Shown here in pieces: positions 1 through 8,876 of a DNA stretch of 64,000 bases; the first letter of the stretch is position 1, and the number at the start of each line of letters is the position of its first letter. The notes under the pieces were generated by a model. It made no database searches. It saw only the letters and a list, made by a program, of their open reading frames with translations, and was not told where the DNA came from. Position numbers and translations under genes: made by a program. This stretch comes from Shewanella piezotolerans WP3. GTDB lineage: Bacteria; Pseudomonadota; Gammaproteobacteria; Enterobacterales; Shewanellaceae. The stretch spans positions 1,736,001 through 1,800,000 of the forward strand of contig NC_011566.1 in NCBI RefSeq assembly GCF_000014885.1, given 5' to 3'.

Positions 1-330
1 CTCATAGCATTGACGAAAGCAAACGGTCATCGAGTGATTGCTGTTGGTACAACATCAGTGCGTTCACTAGAAAGTGCCGCTAGGGCATCAGCTGCTGAGT
101 TAGAGGCATTTAGTGGCGATACTGATATCTTTATCTATCCTGGTTATCAGTTCCAAGTAGTCGATGCAATGGTGACAAATTTTCACCTGCCTGAGTCGAC
201 GTTAATAATGTTGCTTAGTGCATTTGCTGGCTTCGATGAGGTAAAAACCGCCTATCAGCATGCGATTGCTCAAAAATACCGCTTCTTTAGCTATGGCGAC
301 GCCATGTTTGTGACTAAAAAAGCGAACTAA
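1..330 (+). CDS. queA: S-adenosylmethionine:tRNA ribosyltransferase-isomerase (QueA), C-terminal part
   Basis: Only the last 109 codons lie in the window; the frame is open from base 1, so the gene starts upstream. QueA transfers and isomerises the ribosyl group of S-adenosylmethionine onto preQ1 at the wobble base of tRNAs, giving epoxyqueuosine. The visible stretch has the family's conserved C-terminal segments: [11 protein letters not shown] near the start, FIYPGYQF, and [11 protein letters not shown]. The gene lies directly upstream of tgt, which inserts the preQ1 base, the usual gammaproteobacterial arrangement. A terminator-like hairpin follows the stop codon, so tgt may be transcribed separately or by read-through. 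Confidence 0.93.
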
Positions 331-351
331 TCTTTAAATATGCTTTAAAAT

Positions 352-382
352 ACCCACCCAAACAGATGAGGTGGGTTTTTTT
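352..382 (+). terminator. Rho-independent terminator after queA
   Basis: A 7-bp stem (ACCCACC / GGTGGGT) is followed directly by a run of T residues. It lies 21 bases after the queA stop codon. Confidence 0.75.
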
Positions 383-511
383 CATCCTCATTTTGGTACT
401 TATTTTATTGATAAGGGTTGATACTTAATCTGTTGCCCTTATCTCTAGTGTTAATCTACAACTCATTTGTGAGTTAACTCAGGTCAGACTGTTTCTCTGG
501 CGAGGTGAATA

Positions 512-1645
512 ATGAAATTTGAATTAGATACAACTCAAGGTCGTGCACGTCGCGGGCGCTTAGTATTTGAACGCGGAACCGTAGAAACTCCAGCGTTTAT
601 GCCTGTAGGTACCTACGGTACAGTTAAAGGGATGACGCCTGAAGAAGTACGTGAAACCGGCGCAGATATACTACTCGGTAACACTTTTCACCTGTGGCTA
701 CGTCCTGGTGAAGAGATCATGCGTAAGCACGGCGACCTACATGACTTTATGAATTGGCAGCGTCCAATTTTGACCGATTCGGGTGGGTTCCAAGTGTTTA
801 GTTTGGGTGATATTCGCAAAATTACTGAAGAGGGTGTGCATTTCCGTTCACCGATTAATGGCGAAAAAATCTTTTTAGATCCTGAAAAGTCTATGCAAAT
901 TCAAGACTCTTTAGGCAGTGATGTTGTAATGATTTTTGACGAATGTACGCCATACCCAGCAACAGAAGACGAAGCACGTAAATCGATGCAGATGTCGCTG
1001 CGTTGGGCGCAACGTTCACGTGATGAATTTGACAGACTTGAAAACCCGAATTCTCTATTCGGTATTATTCAAGGCGGTGTTTATGAAGGCCTACGCGACG
1101 AGAGCTTAAAGGGCTTAGTCGATATTGGTTTTGATGGATATGCTGTCGGTGGTTTAGCTGTGGGTGAGCCAAAAGAAGATATGCATCGCATTCTTGAGCA
1201 CACATGCCCGCAAATTCCTGCTGATAAACCACGCTACTTGATGGGGGTCGGTAAGCCAGAAGATTTAGTTGAAGGCGTACGTCGTGGTGTTGATATGTTT
1301 GACTGTGTCATGCCAACACGAAACGCTCGAAATGGTCATCTGTTTACCAGTGAAGGTGTTGTTAAGATCCGTAATGCACGTCATCGTGACGACACTTCAA
1401 CACTTGATGATAAGTGTGATTGTTATACCTGTAAGAATTACTCACGGGCATACCTTTACCACTTAGATCGTTGTAATGAGATTCTAGGAGCTCGATTAAA
1501 CACCATTCATAACCTTCGTTATTACCAAAGATTGATGGAAGGTTTGCGTGGCGCGATTGAGACAGGTACATTAGACGACTTCGTTACAGAGTTCTATACC
1601 AGCCAAGGCCGGGAAGTACCTGAAGTTCCTGAATTAACCGATTAA
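512..1645 (+). CDS. tgt: Queuine/preQ1 tRNA-guanine transglycosylase
   Basis: Exchanges guanine-34 for preQ1 in tRNAs with GUN anticodons, the step before QueA. At 377 residues it has the usual bacterial length. Visible hallmarks are the acid/base Asp89 in LTDSGGFQVFSL, the nucleophile Asp264 in FDCVMPTRNARNG, and the C-terminal zinc ligands Cys302, Cys304, Cys307 and His333. The start has GAGGTG seven bases upstream. The order queA-tgt-yajC-secD-secF is the standard gammaproteobacterial cluster. Confidence 0.97.
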   Translation: MKFELDTTQGRARRGRLVFERGTVETPAFMPVGTYGTVKGMTPEEVRETGADILLGNTFHLWLRPGEEIMRKHGDLHDFMNWQRPILTDSGGFQVFSLGDIRKITEEGVHFRSPINGEKIFLDPEKSMQIQDSLGSDVVMIFDECTPYPATEDEARKSMQMSLRWAQRSRDEFDRLENPNSLFGIIQGGVYEGLRDESLKGLVDIGFDGYAVGGLAVGEPKEDMHRILEHTCPQIPADKPRYLMGVGKPEDLVEGVRRGVDMFDCVMPTRNARNGHLFTSEGVVKIRNARHRDDTSTLDDKCDCYTCKNYSRAYLYHLDRCNEILGARLNTIHNLRYYQRLMEGLRGAIETGTLDDFVTEFYTSQGREVPEVPELTD

Positions 1646-1675
1646 TTTTTACTCAGACAATAAGAAGAGAATACT

Positions 1676-2008
1676 ATGTTTATTTCAAATGCATATGCAG
1701 CAGATGCACCTGTAGGCGGCGCTGGCGGCACTATGGAACTTATTTTCATGTTGGTCATTTTTGGCCTGATTTTTTATTTTATGATTTTCCGTCCGCAATC
1801 AAAGCGTGTTAAAGAGCATAAGAACCTAATGAGCTCATTGAGCAAAGGTGACGAAGTGCTAACTAGTGGCGGAATTTTAGGTAAAATTGCTAAGATCAGT
1901 GATGAGAACGACTACGTTTTGTTGGCGATTAACGAAACTAGCGAAATCACGATTAAAAAGGATTACATTGCGGCGGTATTGCCTAAAGGCTCTATTAAGT
2001 CACTTTAA
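1676..2008 (+). CDS. yajC: Sec translocase accessory subunit YajC
   Basis: A 110-residue inner-membrane protein associated with the SecDF complex. One strongly hydrophobic segment at about residues 20-40 (MELIFMLVIFGLIFYFMIF) is followed by the family motif FRPQSKRVKEH and a short cytoplasmic domain with the GDEVLTSGGILGK turn. It begins 30 bases after tgt and ends 17 bases before secD, in one operon. The N-terminus is rich in Ala and Gly before the membrane segment, as usual for YajC. Confidence 0.95.
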   Translation: MFISNAYAADAPVGGAGGTMELIFMLVIFGLIFYFMIFRPQSKRVKEHKNLMSSLSKGDEVLTSGGILGKIAKISDENDYVLLAINETSEITIKKDYIAAVLPKGSIKSL

Positions 2009-2025
2009 GCCAAGAGGGCTATGGC

Positions 2026-3876
2026 GTGTTAAATAAATACCCAATGTGGAAAAACCTTATGGTGATGATTATCATCGCCATAGGTGGATTCTATGCGATA
2101 CCAAACCTATTCGGTGAGGACCATGCAGTACAGGTGGTTGCAACCCGAGGAGCCGAGGTGACAGCGTCGACTCAGTCGGCAGTAAATGATGTATTAGTAA
2201 GCAAAGGTATTGCTGTTAAGCGATCTGAGCTTGAAAATGGTCAATTATTAGTTCGTGTTGGCAATGGTGAAGAACAGTTGCTTGCTAAAGAAGCTATTGC
2301 TGAGGCACTTGGCGATAAGTTTACGGTGGCGTTAAACCTTGCACCCGCAACTCCAGAGTGGCTTGAAGCCATGGGCGGATCGCCTATGAAGCTAGGTCTT
2401 GATCTACGTGGTGGCGTTCACTTCTTAATGGAAGTCGATATGGGTGAAGCCGTGCGTAAAATGACCGAAGCTAAAGTGGCTGACTTCAGAACTGATTTAC
2501 GTGCTGAGAGAATTCGCTATGCGGGTATTCGTAACGGCGCCAGAGGCATCGAAATCAAGTTCCGTGATGCAGAAACGTTAGCGAATGCCGAGCGTTTCCT
2601 AAAATCACGTAGCGCTGACATGGTCTTCACCGATCGTTCTACTGGCAGTGATTATTTTCTTGTTGCTAATCCAAGTGATGTTTATTTAAAACAGATCAAG
2701 GAAGAAGCACTACAGCAAAACATTACCACTTTACGTAATCGTGTGAACGAACTTGGTGTTGCCGAGCCAGTAGTACAGCGTCAAGGCGCTGAGCGTATTA
2801 TTGTAGAGCTTCCTGGTGTTCAAGACACTGCGCGTGCAAAAGAGATTTTAAGTGCGACGGCGTCAATTGAGTTCCATATGGTTGACCAAAATGCTGACGT
2901 TCAAGCTGCAGCAAGTGGTCGTGTACCCGCGGGGTCTGAGCTCTATCAGCGCCGTGAAGGCGGTCCGGTCGTGCTTAAGAAAGCTGTAATGCTAACCGGC
3001 GATCATATCCAAGGTGCGCAACCTAGCTACGATGAGTACAGTCGTCCACAAGTCTCTATTAACTTAGACTCTAAAGGTGGCTCTATCTTTTCCAATGTGA
3101 CTAAAGACAACATAGGTAACCCTATGGCGACTTTATTCATTGAGTATAAAGATACTGGTGAGAAGAACGCTGATGGCAGCGTTAAAATGAAGAAGATTGA
3201 AGAAGTTATTTCAGTTGCAACGATTCAAGCTCGTCTTGGTCGTAACTTCGTTATCACAGGCCTTGGCCATGCAGAATCACAGAATCTTGCGTTGTTGCTA
3301 CGTGCTGGTGCCTTGATTGCGCCAGTATACATTGTTGAAGAGCGTACTATTGGTCCGAGCCTAGGTGCTGAAAATATCGAAAACGGTATGCAAGCGATGA
3401 TATGGGGGATGGCGGTTGTGCTTCTCTTCATGTTGGTTTACTACCGTGGTTTTGGTCTTATTGCTAACCTTGCATTAACAGCTAACCTAGTCATGGTTGT
3501 GGGTGTTATGTCGATGATCCCAGGCGCCGTATTAACGCTGCCAGGTATCGCAGGTATGGTACTGACTGTTGGTATGGCAGTTGATGGTAACGTGCTTATT
3601 TACGAACGTATTCGTGAAGAATTGCGTAATGGTCGTAGTATTCAGCAAGCGATTCATGAAGGATATGGTAATGCGTTTTCAACCATTGCCGATGCCAACA
3701 TTACTACCTTTATGACGGCACTTATTCTATTTGCAGTCGGTACGGGTGCTGTTAAAGGCTTTGCGGTTACCTTAATGATCGGTATCGCCACGTCGATGTT
3801 TACCTCTATTGTTGGAACACGTTCTATTGTGAACGCGATCTGGGGTGGTAAGCGCGTGAAGAAACTGTCTATCTAA
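2026..3876 (+). CDS. secD: Protein translocase subunit SecD
   Basis: Inner-membrane subunit that uses the proton gradient to drive late steps of Sec-dependent export. At 616 residues it matches the E. coli length. One N-terminal membrane segment is followed by a large periplasmic domain, including the conserved LGLDLRGGVHFLMEVD stretch at about residue 123, and by a C-terminal block of five membrane helices with GMAVDGNVLIYERIREE. The start is GTG at 2026, with AGAGGG eight bases upstream; the nearby ATG at 2021 runs straight into a stop. It lies 12 bases before secF. Confidence 0.97.
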   Translation: MLNKYPMWKNLMVMIIIAIGGFYAIPNLFGEDHAVQVVATRGAEVTASTQSAVNDVLVSKGIAVKRSELENGQLLVRVGNGEEQLLAKEAIAEALGDKFTVALNLAPATPEWLEAMGGSPMKLGLDLRGGVHFLMEVDMGEAVRKMTEAKVADFRTDLRAERIRYAGIRNGARGIEIKFRDAETLANAERFLKSRSADMVFTDRSTGSDYFLVANPSDVYLKQIKEEALQQNITTLRNRVNELGVAEPVVQRQGAERIIVELPGVQDTARAKEILSATASIEFHMVDQNADVQAAASGRVPAGSELYQRREGGPVVLKKAVMLTGDHIQGAQPSYDEYSRPQVSINLDSKGGSIFSNVTKDNIGNPMATLFIEYKDTGEKNADGSVKMKKIEEVISVATIQARLGRNFVITGLGHAESQNLALLLRAGALIAPVYIVEERTIGPSLGAENIENGMQAMIWGMAVVLLFMLVYYRGFGLIANLALTANLVMVVGVMSMIPGAVLTLPGIAGMVLTVGMAVDGNVLIYERIREELRNGRSIQQAIHEGYGNAFSTIADANITTFMTALILFAVGTGAVKGFAVTLMIGIATSMFTSIVGTRSIVNAIWGGKRVKKLSI

Positions 3877-3888
3877 GGGGAAGTTGAA

Positions 3889-4836
3889 ATGTTTCAGATT
3901 TTAAATATCAAAGGCTCTATCAACTTCCTGCGCCATGCTGTGCCTATTAGTATCCTTTCTGCGATATTAGTACTGGGCTCTCTTGGGTCTCTAGCAACCA
4001 AAGGTATTAATTGGGGCTTGGACTTCACCGGCGGGACGGTTGTTGAGCTTGAGTTTTCAAGCCCTGCTAATTTAGTGGCTATCCGTGAAGGGCTTTCTAC
4101 GGAAGAAACTGATGGTGCAGTGGTACAGAACTTCGGTTCGAGCCGCGACATTCTGATCCGTCTTCCTGTAAAAGAAGGCGTAAAGAGTGACACTCAAGTT
4201 GCTCATGTGATGGAAGGCGTGACACAACTCGACCCTACTGTTATTCAGAAGCGTGTTGAGTTTGTTGGCCCTCAAGTCGGTAAAGAGCTTGCAGAACAAG
4301 GTGGTTTAGCGGTTCTAGTGGCGTTGATATGTATTCTTATATATGTATCTTTTCGCTTCGAATGGCGCCTAGCATTAGGTTCTGTGACGGCGTTGGCTCA
4401 TGATGTAATCATTACTCTTGGGGTATTTTCAATATTCCAATTAGAGTTTGACTTAACTGTGCTAGCGGGTTTATTGACCGTTGTAGGTTACTCGCTTAAC
4501 GATACTATTGTGGTATTTGACCGTATTCGTGAGAACTTCCTTAAGTTACGTAAAGGTTCGCCTGAAGATGTGGTTAATACTTCAATCACTCAAACGATGA
4601 GCAGAACGATTATTACCACTGGAACAACATTAGTTGTTGTTGTCGCCTTGTTCCTTAAAGGTGGCACTATGATCCATGGCTTTGCGACTGCTCTGCTTAT
4701 GGGTATTTTCGTTGGTACATTCTCATCAATCTATGTCGCAAGTTTCTTAGCGATCAAACTTGGGATCAATCGTGAACACATGATGCCAGTAGAGATTGAA
4801 AAAGAGGGCGCAGATCAAGACACCTTGATGCCATAA
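3889..4836 (+). CDS. secF: Protein translocase subunit SecF
   Basis: Partner of SecD in the SecDF-YajC complex. The 315 residues contain an N-terminal membrane helix, the conserved WGLDFTGGTVVELEF motif at about residue 43, a small periplasmic domain, and five C-terminal membrane helices with VVGYSLNDTIVVFDRIREN. An AAGGGGAAG Shine-Dalgarno lies upstream of the ATG. It closes the yajC-secD-secF operon and is followed 18 bases later by a strong terminator. Confidence 0.97.
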   Translation: MFQILNIKGSINFLRHAVPISILSAILVLGSLGSLATKGINWGLDFTGGTVVELEFSSPANLVAIREGLSTEETDGAVVQNFGSSRDILIRLPVKEGVKSDTQVAHVMEGVTQLDPTVIQKRVEFVGPQVGKELAEQGGLAVLVALICILIYVSFRFEWRLALGSVTALAHDVIITLGVFSIFQLEFDLTVLAGLLTVVGYSLNDTIVVFDRIRENFLKLRKGSPEDVVNTSITQTMSRTIITTGTTLVVVVALFLKGGTMIHGFATALLMGIFVGTFSSIYVASFLAIKLGINREHMMPVEIEKEGADQDTLMP

Positions 4837-4854
4837 AGTTCAGCTATAATCTCC

Positions 4855-4883
4855 AAAGGCCACCTAATATAGGTGGCCTTTTT
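4855..4883 (+). terminator. Rho-independent terminator after secF
   Basis: The stem AAAGGCCACCTA pairs with TAGGTGGCCTTT over a very short loop and is followed by more T residues. It ends the yajC-secDF operon. The remaining 245 bases before the next gene show no other clear signal. Confidence 0.85.
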
Positions 4884-5128
4884 GTTTTTTGTGCTGGATG
4901 TGTATTAATTATGAGTTGATGGTACTAGCTAATCTAACTGATTGTGGTGATTTGTATTAAAGCTTAAAACAGCGCTCGACAGTGATAATGTTTTAGCAGT
5001 AGCATGGAAGGCTATTTTATGGCGATCTAAAATAGCTAAAGCTGGTGAATAATAACCGCAAATAAGGATAATATTCACCGTCGCAGCTATTAGGACTTGC
5101 CAATAGAGCAATTGCAGTAGGAAATGAC

Positions 5129-5446
5129 ATGGATGAGAAAATGCGGTTACTTGCAGCTGGGAATTTATTAGAAGCCCATACTTGGAAAGGTATGCTTGAA
5201 TCAAGTGGCATAGCAGTAGAGCTAAAAGGAGAGGCGCTCTTAGGTGGGGTAGGTGAATTACCGACAGGGATCCAAAATGTCGAGCTTTGGGTTGCAGAAA
5301 TTGACTTGGTTAATGCTAAAGCACAGATGATCTCTATTAATGCAGAAAAACCGCAATGGAAATGTGTGAATTGCCATGAAGTTAATGAAGCCAGTTTTGA
5401 GCTTTGTTGGAATTGCAGTGCAGAAAGAAGTGAGAAATACAGCTGA
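5129..5446 (+). CDS. DUF2007-type protein with C-terminal zinc ribbon
   Basis: A 105-residue protein. Residues 5-75 match the DUF2007 (putative signal-transducing) pattern: LLAAGNLLEAHTWKGMLES, then GIAVELKGEALLGG and WVAEIDLVNAKAQM. Residues 77-98 form a small zinc ribbon with Cys79/Cys82 and Cys93/Cys96 (CVNC ... CWNC). Its stop overlaps the start of the rhodanese gene (TGATG), so the two are probably translationally coupled. The function of DUF2007 is not established; the zinc ribbon suggests binding to nucleic acid or protein, by inference only. Confidence 0.8.
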   Translation: MDEKMRLLAAGNLLEAHTWKGMLESSGIAVELKGEALLGGVGELPTGIQNVELWVAEIDLVNAKAQMISINAEKPQWKCVNCHEVNEASFELCWNCSAERSEKYS

Positions 5447-5805
5447 TGAAACATAACCCTGCATTTTTAGCCTTAGTTGAGAGTATTCTTCCTCAGATCA
5501 ATGAAGTAACTATTGAAGAGTTACTGGCTAATCAAAAATATACGCTTATTGATGTTCGTGAAGATCATGAGTGGAATAAAGGGCATTTACCGAACGCCCA
5601 GCATTTGGGGAAGGGGATTATCGAAAGAGATATTGAAACTCGATTTCCTGATAAGGATATGCCTCTAGCACTATATTGTGGAGGAGGTTATCGCTCTGCG
5701 ATGGCAGCTCTAAACTTGCAAGTTATGGGTTATTCCCAAGTCGTCTCAGTAGCAGGTGGTTATAAAGCTTGGCTTGAGAGACAATTACCGCTCGAAACAG
5801 ATTAA
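5446..5805 (+). CDS. Single-domain rhodanese-like sulfurtransferase
   Basis: A 119-residue cytoplasmic protein with one rhodanese domain. The catalytic loop is CGGGYRS, with the persulfide-forming Cys78, preceded by the typical TLIDVREDHEWNKGHLPNA stretch at residues 33-51. Such proteins carry sulfane sulfur, but the acceptor cannot be told from sequence. The start overlaps the stop of the upstream zinc-ribbon gene. A siroheme-synthase-like gene follows 45 bases later, so a sulfur-metabolism theme is possible. Confidence 0.88.
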   Translation: MKHNPAFLALVESILPQINEVTIEELLANQKYTLIDVREDHEWNKGHLPNAQHLGKGIIERDIETRFPDKDMPLALYCGGGYRSAMAALNLQVMGYSQVVSVAGGYKAWLERQLPLETD

Positions 5806-5850
5806 TCCTCCCACAAATCTATCACATCGCCTCTGAGGTATTTTAGCTAA

Positions 5851-6762
5851 ATGCAGTATTTTCCATTGTTTGTAGATACCCAATCTTTAAAGGTTTTGAT
5901 TGTTGGCGCTGGAGAAGTGGCAAGTCGCAAGCTCGACCTATTGAGTCGGACTGATGCTGACATACATGTGATAGCAAAAGAGAGCTGCAATGAAGTGCTG
6001 GCGTATCTGCACAAGGAGCGCATAAGCCTTGAAGAGCGGGAAGTTAACTTTGAGGATATCAATGGTTGGGACTTAGTTTATTTAGCAACTGCAGATAAAG
6101 CGCTAAATGAAAAGCTTGCAACATTGGCACAACAGCGTCATATATGGGTCAATGTAGTCGATAACCCAGAGTTTTGTCGGTTTATTACTCCGTCAATTAT
6201 AGACCGAGGTCGTTTACAGATAGCAATTAGTACCGCTGGAGCTGCACCTGTTTTTGCTCGAGAGCTCAGATCTCGGCTTGAATCATGGTTACCACATTCT
6301 ATTACACCGTTATTTGACTATATCGCCGAGCGCCGCAGCGATGTGCAGCAAAGGTTACCTGTGTTCAAAGATAGACGAGTATTTTGGGAACGTTTCTTTA
6401 AGCTTAACCAGTCTCGCTTCGATGCTGATACTCCAAACCATTATCAAGATAGTTTTTCGCTTTCCAAGGTCAAAGGAGAGCTGGTACTACTAGATACCAA
6501 AATAGAAGCTGAGTTACTCCCAATTGCTGCGATGCCATATTTACAAAAGTTAGATACTATTTTTAGCAGCACTGCATTGCCGCACAAACTTAATGAACTA
6601 CTTCGACGAGACGCAGCTAGAGCTACAATTGTTACTGATAAAAAACTTAAGCAAGCACTGGATGATGGAGAGCATTGCTTGGTGTATGCAGAGCCAAATG
6701 AAATTAATCGATTATCAGTGTTATTTCCGCAAGCAAAGCGTTTAAAAATGGGCGCTATTTAG
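5851..6762 (+). CDS. Precorrin-2 dehydrogenase / sirohydrochlorin ferrochelatase (CysG N-domain type)
   Basis: A 303-residue protein resembling the N-terminal half of CysG and yeast Met8, which oxidises precorrin-2 with NAD and inserts iron to give siroheme. It begins FPLFVDTQSLKVLIVGAGEVA, a Rossmann dinucleotide site, and continues with LVYLATADKALN, VNVVDNPEFCRFITPSI and ISTAGAAPVFARELRSRLE, all typical of the family. The methyltransferase half of CysG is absent. The last 90 or so residues (after about 210) do not resemble CysG and are of unknown role. The upstream genes are a rhodanese and a DUF2007 protein. Confidence 0.85.
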   Translation: MQYFPLFVDTQSLKVLIVGAGEVASRKLDLLSRTDADIHVIAKESCNEVLAYLHKERISLEEREVNFEDINGWDLVYLATADKALNEKLATLAQQRHIWVNVVDNPEFCRFITPSIIDRGRLQIAISTAGAAPVFARELRSRLESWLPHSITPLFDYIAERRSDVQQRLPVFKDRRVFWERFFKLNQSRFDADTPNHYQDSFSLSKVKGELVLLDTKIEAELLPIAAMPYLQKLDTIFSSTALPHKLNELLRRDAARATIVTDKKLKQALDDGEHCLVYAEPNEINRLSVLFPQAKRLKMGAI

Positions 6763-6880
6763 CGTATATTTTGTGCTGATAATTAAATTTTCTGCTTAAG
6801 ATTAAAGCGCAGCTATCTTTAGCCCCTCTGCTACTTAATATAGGGTACACTTAGCCGCAAATACCTTATCGAACATTCTT

Positions 6881-7426
6881 ATGGCCTTAAAAGCAACAGT
6901 ATTCAAAGTCTCTATTCAAATCGCCGATATGGATCGCGGTTACTATAACGATCATCAGCTTACACTTGCGCAGCATCCGTCAGAGACCGACGAGCGCATG
7001 ATGGTGAGATTACTAGCTTTTGCGATGAATGCCAGCGAATCACTCGCTTTTAGTAAAGGTATGTGTGTTGAAGATGAACCTGAGCTTTGGGATAAGACCT
7101 TATCTGGTGAAATCGATCTCTGGGTAGAGTTTGGCCAAAGTGATGAGAAATGGTTACGTAAAGCATGCGGCCGATCTAAACAGGTTCTGCTTATTACTTA
7201 TGGAGGCCGCAGCGTCCCAATATGGTGGAAGCAAAACGAAGCTGCATTTGAGCGGTATGATAATCTAACGGTAACCAACATTCCTGAAGATGCAGTTAAA
7301 GCAATGGGGCAACTTGTAGGGAAAAATATGGCTTTGCAGATCAACATTTGTGAAGGTCAGATTTGGATCTCAGATGAAAACGATAGCGTGTTGGTTGAGC
7401 CTGAATTGCTAAAAGGTGAGTTGTAG
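6881..7426 (+). CDS. yaeQ: YaeQ family protein
   Basis: A 181-residue protein, the usual YaeQ length. It begins MALKATVFKVSIQIADMDRGYY and contains HPSETDERMMVRLLAFA and DLWVEFGQSDEKWLRKACGRS, the conserved blocks of the family. YaeQ has a PD-(D/E)XK nuclease-like fold; the E. coli protein was first noted as a suppressor of RfaH loss, and its biochemical role is unclear. It is monocistronic, with a terminator after the stop. Confidence 0.93.
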   Translation: MALKATVFKVSIQIADMDRGYYNDHQLTLAQHPSETDERMMVRLLAFAMNASESLAFSKGMCVEDEPELWDKTLSGEIDLWVEFGQSDEKWLRKACGRSKQVLLITYGGRSVPIWWKQNEAAFERYDNLTVTNIPEDAVKAMGQLVGKNMALQINICEGQIWISDENDSVLVEPELLKGEL

Positions 7427-7458
7427 CAAGCTAATCGAGCAATGTAAGCAATTAGAAG

Positions 7459-7481
7459 CCAATCACAAGATTGGTTTTTTT
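7459..7481 (+). terminator. Rho-independent terminator after yaeQ
   Basis: The stem CCAATC / GATTGG with a four-base loop is followed by seven T residues. Confidence 0.75.
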
Positions 7482-7621
7482 ATAGCCGCAAAATACTGCC
7501 AAAGGCCACAGGGATGACGGATTATCACCTAAGGCGAGCACATTGCTATTTAGATCAAAGTTTACCGACATAAAACCACGTATAAAGTGCTTTATTAATA
7601 CTGGTTAAATACTGAGGAAAT

Positions 7622-7864
7622 ATGTCAGAGTCAATACACGGTCATCAAGTGATGGAAATGATGTTAGATCATGGTGAGTCGTTAACGCCACAAGCGTTGA
7701 AAGCCTTAATGCACGCAAAGTTTGGTGCTAATGCGCTCTACCATACCTGCTCAGCACAAGAGATGGATGCAGATGCACTGATCGTATTTTTAGAAAAGAA
7801 AGGAAAATTTATTCATTCTGAAGCGGGTATTGCAACCGCAGCCGATCGTATTTGTAGCCACTAG
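7622..7864 (+). CDS. yecH: YecH family metal-binding protein
   Basis: An 80-residue protein of the YecH/DUF2492 family. It begins with SIHGHQVMEMML and has FGANALYHTCSAQEMDADALIVFLEKKGKF, with His and Cys residues that the family is thought to use for metal binding. GAGGAAAT precedes the ATG. It is a single-gene unit that converges on psiE and shares a bidirectional terminator with it. Family membership is clear; the physiological role is not known. Confidence 0.88.
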   Translation: MSESIHGHQVMEMMLDHGESLTPQALKALMHAKFGANALYHTCSAQEMDADALIVFLEKKGKFIHSEAGIATAADRICSH

Positions 7865-7887
7865 GCTTTGAAGTACATAGCAGAATT

Positions 7888-7917
7888 AAAAGCTCAAAGC
7901 GTAAGCTTTGAGCTTTT
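7888..7917. terminator. Bidirectional terminator between yecH and psiE
   Basis: A perfect 13-bp inverted repeat, AAAAGCTCAAAGC / GCTTTGAGCTTTT, with loop GTAA sits between two convergent genes and has A and T tracts on either side, so it can work in both directions. Confidence 0.85.
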
Positions 7918-7937
7918 GTATTTAATACCCTTAATGA

Positions 7938-8342
7938 TTAATCATCACCCTTAGGACGTGGGTATGGTAACTTCAATTGGCCCCAACGGATCACTATCAC
8001 GGTAGATGCCAAAATAAGGGTGGAGAACGATATGGCCGCGATACGCCAGTCGTCCATTGCTTTCATATCCAGAATGAGATAACGAGCTAACGCAACAATC
8101 GCAATATAAAGCGGCATTCTAATGGGCAGTTTGCCTGACTCCGCGTAATGAGACACCATCGCAAGAACTTCTAAATAAATAAACAGCAATAGCAAATCAG
8201 CTAACGCAACTTCACCCGCCTTGAATATATGCACAATCTCTTGTCCAATCGCAACAATCGTCGCAATGGCAATAATGATTAAAACTAAATGTTCAACAGC
8301 TTTGATGCTGCTAATACCGTATTTTCGATACATTTTATCCAT
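7938..8342 (-). CDS. psiE: Phosphate-starvation-inducible PsiE-like membrane protein
   Basis: A 134-residue integral membrane protein of the PsiE family with about four hydrophobic helices and the conserved YLEVLAMVSHYAESGKLPIRMPLYIAI region split across helices two and three. The open frame extends to 8453, but the start at 8342 has AGGGA six bases upstream and gives the normal family length, so it was chosen. In E. coli psiE is induced by phosphate starvation; its function is unknown. The 5' side faces a MITE-like element. Confidence 0.85.
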   Translation of the reverse strand: MDKMYRKYGISSIKAVEHLVLIIIAIATIVAIGQEIVHIFKAGEVALADLLLLFIYLEVLAMVSHYAESGKLPIRMPLYIAIVALARYLILDMKAMDDWRIAAISFSTLILASTVIVIRWGQLKLPYPRPKGDD

Positions 8343-8500
8343 GTTTTTCCCTAATGCAGTCGTTTCATAAAGAGTACCAGCAAATGCTAGAAATGCGACA
8401 TGAGGTGTGTGATACCTTTCACAGTTGCGTGTTTTATTTAGCGAAATCAGCATTTTGAAAGAGTTATTTAACTTGAGGTTGAGCTATAGCGGGAGATGTT

Positions 8501-8813
8501 TATACCCATCCCACTTGAAAATGCTCGTAAGAAGTGTTGTGCAAGTTCAATGCTAGGCGCGTTAACGTGGAAATTGTTATTCCCTTTTAAGTTGCCGCAA
8601 CAACGAAGTGGGCTTGCACAACCCCTTCTTCGATGGGTGTTTCTTATATAATTTACTCTGTGTTATTGATTTTACCGAGGGAGCGACCATTAGCTGCAAT
8701 CAATGCCTCGCCTACATGGATGTAGGTGCTTAGGTTCAGCATGGAGCAATGAACCTGTGACTAAAGCCCATTAAACTCCCACTGAATCCTGTATTTCAGG
8801 TCCGATGGGTATA
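8501..8813. mobile_element. MITE-like element, 313 bp, ends TATACCCATC
   Basis: The left end TATACCCATCCCACTTGAAA is matched in reverse at the right end (reading inward TATACCCATCGGACCTGAAA), giving imperfect terminal inverted repeats of about 20 bp. The interior has no convincing reading frame. It fills most of the 534-base gap between psiE and suhB. The ends differ from those of the other elements in this window (ATACCAAT), so this is a separate family. No target duplication could be assigned with certainty. Confidence 0.7.
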
Positions 8814-8827
8814 TGTGTTAACGATAC

Positions 8828-8854
8828 AAAAAAGCCGCCAATGAAGGCGGCTTT
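8828..8854 (-). terminator. Rho-independent terminator after suhB
   Basis: Read on the minus strand, GCCGCC / GGCGGC with a six-base loop is followed by TTTTTT. It lies 23 bases beyond the suhB stop. Confidence 0.85.
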
Positions 8855-8876
8855 ATAACACTTTATTTGGCTAATA

